Shown here: in pieces, positions 7,331 to 16,909 of the stretch
Numbering within the stretch: the stretch's first letter is position 1
How the letters are laid out: every line of letters starts with the position of its first letter
Source of the DNA: Cytophagales bacterium UBA2561
GTDB lineage: Bacteria > Bacteroidota > Bacteroidia > Cytophagales > Thermoflexibacteraceae
NCBI GenBank assembly: GCA_002340355.1
Contig: DDLX01000028.1
Location: 124,001 to 188,000 of the forward strand
Direction of reading: 5' to 3'
Length of the DNA: 64,000 nt
Program-made: the position numbers and the translations under genes
Notes under the pieces: model-generated
Told to the model about the DNA's origin: nothing
Database searches by the model: none
Seen by the model: only the letters and a program-made list of their open reading frames with translations

Positions 7331-10300
7331 ATGAAAATCCTCAAAATCCGAATCAAAAATCTTAACTCTCTGAAAAACAAGCAAAAAACAATTGATTTCA
7401 TGGATAAAGCTTTTATCAACACAGGACTTTTTGCTATAACAGGTGAAACAGGAGCAGGAAAAACTACGATTTTGGATGCGGTTACGGTTGCACTTTTTGA
7501 CCGAGTTCCGAGAGGATGCGATGCCAAAGATTTGATGACCCACTACACAAGTGAAAGCAGTGCTGAGGTTGAATTTTCGTCAAATAGCAAAAAATATCGG
7601 GCTAAATGGCAAATTAGTCGAGCTCATAAAAAATTGGATGGCAAAATTCAACCTGCCAAACGAGAACTTGCCGACATTTCAACAAACGATGAAGGCATTA
7701 TTTTAGCCACCAAAAAAAATGAAATAAATAAACTTATTGAAGAAATCACAGGCTTGGATTATCATCGTTTTTTGCGTTCGGTGATGTTGGCACAAGGTGA
7801 GTTTGCGGCATTCTTGAAGGCAAAGAAGAATGAAAGAAGCGCACTTTTGGAACGAATTACGGGAACTGATGAATATTCAAAATTATCGAAAAAAGCCTAC
7901 GATATTACCAAAGAAGAACATGAAAAGTTAGAGCATTTAGAAATTCGAAAAAGTGGAGTAGAATTTTTGAGCAAGGAACAAAAAATACAATATCAAAATG
8001 ACCTAAATACTTATTTTGATAAAAAAGATAAACTAGAAAAAATACAAAAATCATTACAAGAAAAAATTGAGTGGTGTAAAAAAATTGAAGAGCTTAAAAA
8101 ACAACTAGAAAACGCTATCCAAAACCAAGATAAAATCAATTTTGAAATTCAAAATTTTGAGCCAAATCGTCAAAAATTAGAATGTCACCAAAAGGCTGAA
8201 CCCTTTGTTATAAGTTATAAAAATATACAACAAAACAAAGAGAAATTAAGCTTAAAAATAGCTGAAAATCAAAAATATGACTTGAAAATCAAAAACTTAA
8301 AGCAAGAATTTGCGAGACAGAAAACACAAACAGAAATTAAATTTAAAAATGAAGAAGAAGCCCAATTAGAGCAAAGCAATTCAGTTGAGTTAATCAATGA
8401 AGTTTTTGTATTGGATGAGAAAATTAAAACCACAAAAAAACACCTCCTTTCTGAAAAAGCAAAGTATAGAACTCGTTATCAAGAAAATCAAAAAAATACA
8501 AAACTAAAAGTTCAAAAAGATGAAAAATTCCAAAAGCAAAAATCCAAGTTTATAAAACTGGAAGAATGGCTTTTAGAAAATAAAACCGACCAAGTCTTAG
8601 AACAAAAACTACCCCTTTCAAACTCTATTTTAGAACAAATTCAGGCACTCGAAGCCAAACTAAAAGGAAGACAAAATTCACAAAACATCTCTAAAAATAA
8701 ACTTAAAAAGCTAAATTTAGACAAAATAAAGTTACAAGAAAAACAATTAAAGTCTATACAAAATTTTGAGATATTAACACAAGACATCGAAACACAAGAA
8801 AATACTTGGAAAAAAATAGCCCAAAATCAGACCTTAAATCAAAAACGAAAATTTCTTGAAATCACTAAAGAAAAAACAGAAATATTAGGAAAGTTACTTC
8901 AAAAAAGTCAAGAATTTGAAAAAAAGGCAAAACAAGTAACTCAGAAAAACACACAGCTCCAATCAAGTCAAAATGAGAAAGATAAATTTGATAAAAAGTT
9001 AAAAACCAACTTAGAAAAGCTGGAAATAGCTCAAGAAAGATTAGAAGATAGGCAAAGAATTTATGATTTAAATCTACAAATCAAAAAATATGAAAACGAC
9101 CGCTTAAAACTGCGAAAAAATGAACCTTGTTTCTTATGTGGTTCTACTCATCATCCCTTCATAGAGGGTTATGAAGATACATCCGATAAGGATAAAATTG
9201 CTCTTCAAAATCAAAAGAAGACAGTCAAAAGCTTTGAAAACCAACAAAATAAAATTGAAAAAGAAATTCAAAAATATACTGTAAAATCAGACACTTTGAC
9301 GCAACAAATTAAGGAAATTCATACAGAAAAAGCAGAGATTGAGCAAGAATTTAAAAAAACACTTCAAAATACTAATTTTGAATTTCAAATATTAGAAAAA
9401 GACAAAATTGAATCAGCTTGTTATCAATTCCAAAAATCAGTCAAACAAGAAAATGAGGGTTTGCTAAAACTGGAAAAATTAGAAGAAAAAATTACTACTC
9501 TAAAAGACGAAAAAAACAAAAAAAGTGAAGAGAAAAATCAATTAAAATCATCGCTTGAAAAACTGGATTTACAAATACAAAATACAGAAAATGAAATTCA
9601 GAATCAGGCTCAAGAAGTTCAAAAAAATCAATTTGAAATTACTGATAATCAAGAAAAAATAAAAATTGTGCTTTATGATTTTCTTCCTCAAGGAGAGATT
9701 AAAAATTGGAAAAAATTAATTATAGAATTAGATGGACATTCTACTCAATACCAAAAATATCTTTCCAAAAAAGAACCTTTAAAAGATGAGGTAAATTTTC
9801 TTGAAAATGAAATTCAAAATTTAACCGAAAAAATTCAAGAAGAAAGCAATAAATTAGCTTTATGGAAAGCTGAATTAGTCGATGAAAATAACAGATTAGT
9901 ACAATTTGATGCCACTCGAAAAACTAAATTTGGCACAAAAAATCCCAAAGAAGAACAAGAACGCCTTAAAAAAGCCGTCTACAGAGCTACTCAAGAAAGA
10001 GAGAAAGCCGAACAAGTTGCTAAAAAATTAGAAACAGAAATTGAAAATTTATCTGTTTTGACAGGACGGATTAAGAATGAAATTGAGCAACTCCAAGATG
10101 AAATTTCAAGTTCAGAAGACACACTCTTGCAAAGTATTCAAAAAGCAGGATTTGTACAATTCGAAGATTTTAAAATGGCTATTTTAAGCAGTTCCCAATT
10201 TGAAAGATTAAGAACAGAACAAGAAAAGTTAAATACAGAACTGGTTAAAATACAACAATCTGTAAGAACCATAAATGAAAACTTGACAAAAGAAAAAACC

Positions 10301-10984
10301 AAAAATCTGACTACAAATACCCTTGAAAACATTGATAATGAGTTAAATAACACTAAAATAGAAATTGAAACAGCTCAACAAGAAATTGGTAAAATCAAAC
10401 AAATTTTACAAAGCGATACACAAAAAGAAGCCCGTTATGCTAAAATCATAGCCAAAATTGAAATACAAGAAAAAAAATACCAACGTTGGGCAGATTTATC
10501 AGATGTAATTGGGTCGGCAAAAGGCGATAAATTCCGAGTATTTGCTCAAGGCTTGACACTCAGTAAATTGGTACATTTAGCCAATCACCATTTACATAAA
10601 CTTAATCCTCGTTACCGTATTCAACGTAGTCAAACCGAAGAATTAGAACTCGAAATTTTAGATACTTTTCAAGCAGATAACGTGCGGTCAATGAAGACCT
10701 TATCAGGTGGAGAGAGCTTTTTGGTTAGCTTGGCATTGGCATTAGGTTTATCGGACTTGGCAGCACGAAAATCGCAAATTTCATCACTATTTATTGATGA
10801 AGGATTTGGCACATTAGACAGCAATACCCTCGAAATTGCCGTTGCAACCCTTGAAACTTTACAGGCTTCAGGCAAAATGATTGGCGTGATTTCGCACGTT
10901 CAGGCATTAAAAGAACGCATTTCAACCCAAATCCGAGTTGATAGATTTGCTGGAGGAGTTAGTAAAATTCGTATTTTATCTTAA
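7331..10984 (+). CDS. sbcC: SbcC/Rad50-type nuclease ATPase subunit
   Basis: SbcC forms, with the nuclease SbcD, the bacterial Mre11-Rad50 complex that cuts DNA hairpins and blocked ends. The 1,217-residue protein has the Walker A loop GETGAGKTT at residues 38-46, two very long lysine/glutamate-rich coiled coils, a zinc hook CFLC at about 600-603 exactly mid-protein, the ABC signature LSGGESF near 1125 and the Walker B/D-loop FIDEGFGTLD near 1154. The N-terminus MKILKIRIKNLNSL is standard. An sbcD partner would normally be adjacent and upstream; none is present here, so it must be elsewhere. Coding DNA in the coiled coils is extremely A-rich. Confidence 0.95.
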   Translation: MKILKIRIKNLNSLKNKQKTIDFMDKAFINTGLFAITGETGAGKTTILDAVTVALFDRVPRGCDAKDLMTHYTSESSAEVEFSSNSKKYRAKWQISRAHKKLDGKIQPAKRELADISTNDEGIILATKKNEINKLIEEITGLDYHRFLRSVMLAQGEFAAFLKAKKNERSALLERITGTDEYSKLSKKAYDITKEEHEKLEHLEIRKSGVEFLSKEQKIQYQNDLNTYFDKKDKLEKIQKSLQEKIEWCKKIEELKKQLENAIQNQDKINFEIQNFEPNRQKLECHQKAEPFVISYKNIQQNKEKLSLKIAENQKYDLKIKNLKQEFARQKTQTEIKFKNEEEAQLEQSNSVELINEVFVLDEKIKTTKKHLLSEKAKYRTRYQENQKNTKLKVQKDEKFQKQKSKFIKLEEWLLENKTDQVLEQKLPLSNSILEQIQALEAKLKGRQNSQNISKNKLKKLNLDKIKLQEKQLKSIQNFEILTQDIETQENTWKKIAQNQTLNQKRKFLEITKEKTEILGKLLQKSQEFEKKAKQVTQKNTQLQSSQNEKDKFDKKLKTNLEKLEIAQERLEDRQRIYDLNLQIKKYENDRLKLRKNEPCFLCGSTHHPFIEGYEDTSDKDKIALQNQKKTVKSFENQQNKIEKEIQKYTVKSDTLTQQIKEIHTEKAEIEQEFKKTLQNTNFEFQILEKDKIESACYQFQKSVKQENEGLLKLEKLEEKITTLKDEKNKKSEEKNQLKSSLEKLDLQIQNTENEIQNQAQEVQKNQFEITDNQEKIKIVLYDFLPQGEIKNWKKLIIELDGHSTQYQKYLSKKEPLKDEVNFLENEIQNLTEKIQEESNKLALWKAELVDENNRLVQFDATRKTKFGTKNPKEEQERLKKAVYRATQEREKAEQVAKKLETEIENLSVLTGRIKNEIEQLQDEISSSEDTLLQSIQKAGFVQFEDFKMAILSSSQFERLRTEQEKLNTELVKIQQSVRTINENLTKEKTKNLTTNTLENIDNELNNTKIEIETAQQEIGKIKQILQSDTQKEARYAKIIAKIEIQEKKYQRWADLSDVIGSAKGDKFRVFAQGLTLSKLVHLANHHLHKLNPRYRIQRSQTEELELEILDTFQADNVRSMKTLSGGESFLVSLALALGLSDLAARKSQISSLFIDEGFGTLDSNTLEIAVATLETLQASGKMIGVISHVQALKERISTQIRVDRFAGGVSKIRILS

Positions 10985-11032
10985 GTATCACATCAAATAA
11001 AAAATTTATTTTTAGTAAAAATTTAACATTTC

Positions 11033-12367
11033 ATGAGTTTTTTCAAAAAAGCATTTAAATTTTCATTTATCCTACTAATAATCAATATTTTATTACTTAT
11101 TTTTTTCATTGAACCTGTCCCCAAAACACACTATTCCCAAACCAACTATTACGCCAATACCCTAACAAATATTGAGCAACTAGACTTCAAAACAGAAAAC
11201 GATTCTACTTTAGAGGTTGGTTATAATCGACAAAACTTGATGTTTCCTGAAGCACTCCATATGGCAGGATATGGTTTTCGAGGAAAATTTGAAAATGTTC
11301 ATGATTCACTAAAAATCAATACTTTATATCTTAAAAATAACAGCACACAAGCCATAGTGATTAGCTTAGATTTATTGATTTTTCCACCCGAAGTTGTTAA
11401 AAAATTAGAACTATTGCTACCCAAAACTGGTTTATCCACTAATCAGATTTTTTTCTCTGCCACCCACACCCATACAGGAACAGGAGGCTGGGCAAAACCA
11501 CCTTTAGGCTGGCTTTTTGGTGGTTATGATGACCGTGTAACCAATTTTATTGCCACACAAATCATTAAAAGTATCCAGCAAGCTCGTCAAAACTGTACAT
11601 CTATTCAAGTTGGTTTTCAAAAAATAAAAGCCCCAAACTATGTTCATAATCGACTTACAAAAGAAGGACAAGTAGATGATTTTCTACGTGTTATTGAATT
11701 CAAAAAAGATAATGGGAACTCTATTTTATGGACAACTTATGCAGCGCATTTAACATGTATTGGAAGTAAATACAAAAGTATTAGTCGAGATTATGCAGGA
11801 GTTTTAGTAGATGAATTAGAAAAAAATCCAAATGTAGAATTTGCTTTATTTTCGGCAGGTGCAGTAGGAAGTCATGCTCCTAAAACGCCTCAAAAAGTCA
11901 GAGATTTTGAAAAAATTACTGTTCTTGGTAAGGGATTAGCTCAAAAAATTAAACCTAAACAATTTAATCTTTCTAATGATAAAAAACTGATTATCAAAAA
12001 TATAAACATTGAAGTAGGTCAAATTTCTCCTCGAATTTCAGAAAACTGGCAAGTCCGCTCTTCTATTTTTAAACGATTCGTTGATCCTCAATCTTTACAT
12101 ATTTCATTCTTACAAATTGGAAATGTGATTTTATTAGGCATTCCTGCTGATTTTTCAGGAGAATTGGTAGCACAGATCGAAAAAGTTACATTACAAAAAA
12201 AAATCAATTTACTCATTACTTGTTTTAATGGGGGTTATGTTGGTTATATTTTACCCCAAGAGCGTTTACAACATAGCCGAGATGAAACTCGTGAAATGAA
12301 TTGGTTGAATGATTATGCTGGGGCGTATTTTGTTGAGATTTCACAAAGAATTATTTCTAAAATTTAA
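11033..12367 (+). CDS. Membrane-anchored neutral/alkaline ceramidase-like protein
   Basis: The 444-residue protein begins with a hydrophobic anchor (residues 10-27) and continues as an extracytoplasmic domain related to the N-terminal domain of neutral ceramidases. The clearest sign is FFSATHTHTGTGGW (residues 140-153), which matches the zinc-binding histidine loop of that family; an ALFSAGAVGSH segment and a C-terminal FNGGYVGYILP also fit. Neutral ceramidases hydrolyse the amide bond of ceramide. It is much shorter than the classical enzymes (about 650 residues or more) because the C-terminal immunoglobulin-like domain is missing. Activity on sphingolipids is inferred only; many Bacteroidota do make sphingolipids. 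It starts 48 bases after sbcC and may be co-transcribed with it. Confidence 0.75.
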   Translation: MSFFKKAFKFSFILLIINILLLIFFIEPVPKTHYSQTNYYANTLTNIEQLDFKTENDSTLEVGYNRQNLMFPEALHMAGYGFRGKFENVHDSLKINTLYLKNNSTQAIVISLDLLIFPPEVVKKLELLLPKTGLSTNQIFFSATHTHTGTGGWAKPPLGWLFGGYDDRVTNFIATQIIKSIQQARQNCTSIQVGFQKIKAPNYVHNRLTKEGQVDDFLRVIEFKKDNGNSILWTTYAAHLTCIGSKYKSISRDYAGVLVDELEKNPNVEFALFSAGAVGSHAPKTPQKVRDFEKITVLGKGLAQKIKPKQFNLSNDKKLIIKNINIEVGQISPRISENWQVRSSIFKRFVDPQSLHISFLQIGNVILLGIPADFSGELVAQIEKVTLQKKINLLITCFNGGYVGYILPQERLQHSRDETREMNWLNDYAGAYFVEISQRIISKI

Positions 12368-12453
12368 TAAAAAAACCTTTCTTAATTCATACCTTTTGTC
12401 ATGTTTACGATCCAGTTTTTGCAATCTTAGATGAGATAAAGTGGGATATCAAA

Positions 12454-13530
12454 CTACATTTGGCGGATTATTTCTAATGGCACTGTTTCCTCAAGTCGAT
12501 ATTCAATAATTTTCTCTTCTGGATGAAATGGGCTGAGGTCATCTAAACCCAAATATTTGACAGCTAAATTTATTTTTTCTAACTCTGAAAATACTGATTT
12601 TGAAGATTTTCTATCGGAATGCTTTGTCAAGTAAAAGTCTGCCGCTTCCAACATTACTTTTAAGGGAATTAAGCCTATCAATTCTGCTCCAGTAGCTTGA
12701 ACATCATAATTTTTAGCACTTTTTTTAATCTCTTCAAATACTTGATGTACAGGTGATTGTGAAATATCAGTAATATTTGTAGAAACCTGAGCAAAATCAT
12801 AACCTTCTAACTTCCAGCCAATTGCTTTTACTCCTTTGCACTTTCCTTGTACTCTCAAAGGACGATTATTTTTATCATGTAATATTTTTCCATTTTTGCG
12901 AATAATTTTCCCTGATTCTCGAACTTCTTGAGCAATTTCTTGGGCAATTTTTACAGAATCTGTATTTAAGTTAAAATTATAAGCAATCAAAAAATTTCGT
13001 GCGCCAATAATGCTTGCTCCTAGCCTTTTATAATTATCCCAATAACCAAAATCAGGCTGAAAATCAGGGTTTTGTATTCGTTGAATTAAGGACTCATATT
13101 CACCCTTTCGAACATCTTCTAATTTTCGTAAATGTGACCGAACTGATGAATTTTCATAACAATAAACGGGAAAACGAAACTTATCTCCTACTCTCTCTGC
13201 CAATTTTCGGGCTAACTTAGCGGTTTCTTTCAGTGAAATTCCTGAAATGGGTACAAGTGGACAGACATCAGTTGCTCCAATACGTGGATGAGTTCCTATA
13301 TGTTCCTGCATATCAATTAGTTGAGTAGCTTTCTGAATAGCTCGAAATGCAGCATCGCTCACAGCATCAGGACTACCAGCAAACGTAACTACTGTCCGAT
13401 TAGCACTTGCACCCATCTCAACTCCCAGTAATTTTACTGCTGTAACTTTTTGAATTTCAGATATGATTTCCCGAATTATATCAATATTTCGTCCTTCTGA
13501 AAAATTAGGAATACATTCGATTAAACTCAT
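12454..13530 (-). CDS. ftcD: Glutamate formimidoyltransferase
   Basis: The enzyme moves a formimino group between formiminoglutamate and tetrahydrofolate, the last stage of histidine breakdown. Typical sequences are the start MSLIECIPNFSEGRN, the folate-site stretch HIGTHPRIGATDVCPL (about residues 78-93 from this start), and SPVHQVFEE in the C-terminal half. An ATG two codons earlier exists (13536), but the conserved family start is the ATG at 13530, which is used here. Only the transferase half is present; the cyclodeaminase domain found in the animal fusion is absent. No hut genes adjoin it. It converges with the ceramidase-like gene, with 86 bases between and no clear hairpin. Confidence 0.92.
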   Translation of the reverse strand: MSLIECIPNFSEGRNIDIIREIISEIQKVTAVKLLGVEMGASANRTVVTFAGSPDAVSDAAFRAIQKATQLIDMQEHIGTHPRIGATDVCPLVPISGISLKETAKLARKLAERVGDKFRFPVYCYENSSVRSHLRKLEDVRKGEYESLIQRIQNPDFQPDFGYWDNYKRLGASIIGARNFLIAYNFNLNTDSVKIAQEIAQEVRESGKIIRKNGKILHDKNNRPLRVQGKCKGVKAIGWKLEGYDFAQVSTNITDISQSPVHQVFEEIKKSAKNYDVQATGAELIGLIPLKVMLEAADFYLTKHSDRKSSKSVFSELEKINLAVKYLGLDDLSPFHPEEKIIEYRLEETVPLEIIRQM

Positions 13531-13664
13531 ATACAAAACAAATTTAGGTCTAAATCAACAATTTTTGCTTTCTCTACACTTTAATAAATCAATGGAACGA
13601 ATTAGATTGTCAAACGATTATTAAAGTATATTCACAAACTTAGAAAAGATATTTGAAGAAATTT

Positions 13665-15215
13665 ATGGCTTTAACCCAATTTATCCAACAATTAGAGAAA
13701 AAATTTACCCAAAGTACCACAGGCTTTATGGAAGTATTTTTGATTTTAGTAATAGTATTTATTTTATATTTACCTTCTTTATTCTTTGATTTTTTAGCTA
13801 TTTCTGACCAAAAATTACTTATACAGAATTTTGAAACAGAACTGACGCTATTCCTTTCCCATTCAAATCCTTTTACCTATTTATCTTTCATTTGTAACAC
13901 TAAACTTACAGGATTTTCAACTTTTGCACTACGTTCGACAAGTCTTATTTTACACTTAATAAATATTATTTTAGTTTTCAGCTTTAGTCATAATTTTTTA
14001 CGCCTCCGAAAACGCCACCATGGACGTTCTGCCGAGAACCGAATTACTGCTTTATTTATTGCCTTTTTTTGGGGGATTCATCCTCTAAATTCAGAGGCAG
14101 TTACATGGATATCGGCTCGTCAATCTTTGATTTTTACGTTCATTTTTTTAGTGCTTTTATCTTTATGGATTCAATATTTACGTTCAAAAAATATTCTGGT
14201 TTATGGTTTAGTTATTTTGGTGAGTATCATTCTATTTTTTGAACAACCAACTGCCATTATTTTGCTTCCGACACTAGTCTTAATGGACTGGTTTTTAAGT
14301 CGGAAATACCGTCAAAAAACAAAGCGTATTTTAGAAAAAATTCCTTTTCTAATCCTTAGTATTTATACTTTTATTCGTTATGTATTTGTATCTCACGGAA
14401 TAAGACAAATTCAAGAAAGTTTACAAATTACAATAGAACAGAATCCATTTTTTAGTATTACCGATTTCCAGATTTTCAACCAAATTGTTTTGGGCTGCTA
14501 CGCATTAAGCAACTACTTTGTAAAAATTATTTTACCTATTTTTTTGACTCATTATTATCCCTTTCCTGTCTTTCCAAATGAAAATATTTCACCTGAATAT
14601 CAATTTTTTATTTTACTGGCAATCACAATATTATTTTCTTATTCATACCTCATACGTTACAAATAGAAAGAAATAATCTTTGGACTTTCATTTTTTATTA
14701 TCCATATCATTCCTTTCCTTCCTATCTATCCTTTTTCGGGCAAAGTAATGCAAGATTCATACGCTTATTTAGGAAGCTATGGAATAATTTTAATGCTAAC
14801 AGTTTTTATACAGAAAATGATATTAAAAAAAGATAGCTTAAAAACAACTTTAACTTTTAGTATTTTAGTTTTGAGCATTCTTTATAGTCTTCGGACAGCA
14901 TCACTTCATATCTATCGTTACGATGAATTTTCATTACGAAATCATACTGTAGCCTTATATCCTAATTCAGAAGAAGCACACTATCAACGTCTGCAAATTT
15001 ATCTCCATGAAGAACAAAAAAAACAGGCTTTAAAAGACTTAAATTTTATCTTAGAGAAACGAAATATACCTTCACTTTACCTTCTACGTGGTAAGATTTT
15101 AGAAAAACAAGGACAACTTGAGAAAGCTTGTCAAGATTATCAAAGTGCAGAGGACTTGGCTCCTAATATTGCTCAAGATAAAATAGAAGAAATCTGTCTT
15201 AAAAAAGCAAAATAG
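13665..15215 (+). pseudogene. Multi-pass membrane/TPR protein interrupted by one in-frame amber codon
   Basis: Two open stretches, 13665-14666 and the one continuing to 15215, share one reading frame and are separated only by a TAG at 14664-14666. The codons after TAG continue seamlessly with hydrophobic residues (KEIIFGLSFFIIHIIPFLPI), so this is one gene with a nonsense codon. Restored, it encodes about 517 residues: some eight or more membrane helices, a luminal WGIHPLNSEAVTWISARQ segment and a C-terminal TPR pair (LRGKILEKQGQLEKACQDYQ). This layout resembles the TMTC-like membrane proteins with TPR tails, which are GT-C-type mannosyltransferases; the match is by architecture and the HPLNSEAVTWISAR motif. 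The upstream TTG at 13653 is a poorer start than the ATG at 13665. A second start at 14748 could make the C-terminal piece alone. Confidence 0.75.
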
Positions 15216-15227
15216 ATTTTAATATTA

Positions 15228-15269
15228 AACCAAATCTATGAAATTTGTAAGAGTTACATAGATTTGGTT
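15228..15269. terminator. Bidirectional terminator between converging genes
   Basis: A perfect 13-bp inverted repeat (AACCAAATCTATG at 15228-15240, complement at 15257-15269) lies 12 bases after one stop and 13 bases before the stop of the converging gene. Confidence 0.7.
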
Positions 15270-15282
15270 CAGATCATAAATA

Positions 15283-16752
15283 TTATATTTTGCGCTGTGC
15301 CACACTATCAGGCGAGGAATTGAGATCTGACTTTTTATCTCCTTGATTTAAAGTATATTGAAAAAGCCCTTTATCTTTGATTTGTTGAGCAACCTGTGCA
15401 GGAACTTTGTCTTCCCAGCCCGCTTCATTACGGTGAATCATTTCTAAAACTTCATCTGAAATAATATCTAAAATTTCCGTATTTACTCCTTCTAAATCTT
15501 CCAAGCGATCATTGTCATATAGATATCGAAACAAGCCAAATAAGTGAAATGGCAATTCAAAATTATCACAATTATAAAGATTTCCAGTTTGTTTAATTTT
15601 TGCAGGATACACATATAATTTTAGATTACTACCAAATAATTGTCCGAAAGAAGCTAAAATCCCACCTTCAAGATGTTTGTAGTATTTTTCGTCAAAAATA
15701 CCTGTTAGATTATGAATTCCTAAAATAATTCCTATCATTTTCCCTCGCGTAATTTTAGATAAAAATTCCACTAAGCGATAATACTCTCCATAATTAGAAA
15801 TCATAACCGTTAAACCTAAAGAACATAAAATATCCACACGGTCTAAAAAGTCTTGATCATCTATTTTTTTTGTCCCACTTTTCAGATTTGCCAATGTCAA
15901 TTCTGTAACAACTCGGACTTGATCAGGCTCAACTTTTGGCTCTGCTCGATATTGTGCTAAACCTGTCTCTAACATATCCATATTGACCTTAGTTACAGGT
16001 CGGAATCTTCCCCGTAAGATCAATACATTTTTTTTATATAATTCTTCTGCCACTTGTAGTACATTACCATCAGGTCCAAACATGGTCGCATTCGCCAATC
16101 CTTTTTTGACCAGTTTTAAACTCAATAAACGACTATCTACATGTCGAAAATTATTCCCCATTAATTTGAAATAATCAATTTCGATACGTCCAGGTTGTAA
16201 CCCGTCCACCAAAGAATCAATCATTACTTCAGGGTTATCATGATAATAATAACAGGCATAAATCAAGTTAACTCCTACAATACCAAGTGCTTGCTGTTGT
16301 CGTAGGGTATCATTATCATGCAAAAGAACATGAATAATACAATCATTAGGTTCTGTTTCAGGACTTAATTGAAAACGCAAACCAATCCAACCTTGTCCTT
16401 GATTGGTACGTCTAAAATTCAGGGCTTCAATAGTATTCGCAAAGGCAAAAAAACAAGTATCCTTAGCTCGCTCAGGCAGTCGAGCAGGCAATAACTCAAA
16501 TTCTTTTTCCATCATGCGCACCACCCTTGATTCACACACATAACGCCTATCAGGTCCATAAATCGCATCACTAAACGACATATCATACGCCGACATTGTT
16601 TTAGCAACCGTTCCTGAAGCTCCACCAGCTTTGAAAAAATTAGAGGCAACTTCCTGTCCTGCACCGATTTCGGCAAACGAACCATATATCCGATTATTAA
16701 GATTTATTCGAAGTGCTTTCTGTTTATTTCCTAGGTCTTTTTGGTATTCCAT
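15283..16752 (-). CDS. Conserved protein of unknown function (often auto-labelled 'TonB-dependent receptor')
   Basis: The 489-residue protein has a well conserved family pattern: an N-terminal KALRINLNNRIYGSFAEIG and GGASGTVAKTMSAYDMSFSD, then RYVCESR, FAFANTIEALNF and a mid-protein QQQALGIVGVNLIYACYYY. From memory, relatives in Bacteroidota and cyanobacteria are frequently named TonB-dependent receptor, but nothing here supports that: there is no signal peptide, plug domain or beta-barrel pattern, and the composition is that of a soluble cytosolic alpha/beta protein. The repeated cysteines do not form a recognisable metal motif. Its role is unknown. It is transcribed alone and lies downstream of no operon partner. 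The extreme C-terminus (GDKKSDLNSSPDSVAQ) looks disordered. Confidence 0.85.
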   Translation of the reverse strand: MEYQKDLGNKQKALRINLNNRIYGSFAEIGAGQEVASNFFKAGGASGTVAKTMSAYDMSFSDAIYGPDRRYVCESRVVRMMEKEFELLPARLPERAKDTCFFAFANTIEALNFRRTNQGQGWIGLRFQLSPETEPNDCIIHVLLHDNDTLRQQQALGIVGVNLIYACYYYHDNPEVMIDSLVDGLQPGRIEIDYFKLMGNNFRHVDSRLLSLKLVKKGLANATMFGPDGNVLQVAEELYKKNVLILRGRFRPVTKVNMDMLETGLAQYRAEPKVEPDQVRVVTELTLANLKSGTKKIDDQDFLDRVDILCSLGLTVMISNYGEYYRLVEFLSKITRGKMIGIILGIHNLTGIFDEKYYKHLEGGILASFGQLFGSNLKLYVYPAKIKQTGNLYNCDNFELPFHLFGLFRYLYDNDRLEDLEGVNTEILDIISDEVLEMIHRNEAGWEDKVPAQVAQQIKDKGLFQYTLNQGDKKSDLNSSPDSVAQRKI

Positions 16753-16909
16753 AAATTGAGACGCTTTTTGAGTGTTCCAAATAAAAATGATGGGTTTATA
16801 AGCGTCCTAAAAGTAAGCATTATCCTACAAAATAAAAAATGAGAATGAGAATCCACTCTAAAAAATAATTAATATAAATAGTACTATTCAAGGATTATTT
16901 TAATCATCA

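Noticed and set aside
13653..13664. TTG start for the membrane/TPR gene
   Set aside because: An ATG four codons downstream (13665) is more plausible and loses no conserved sequence.
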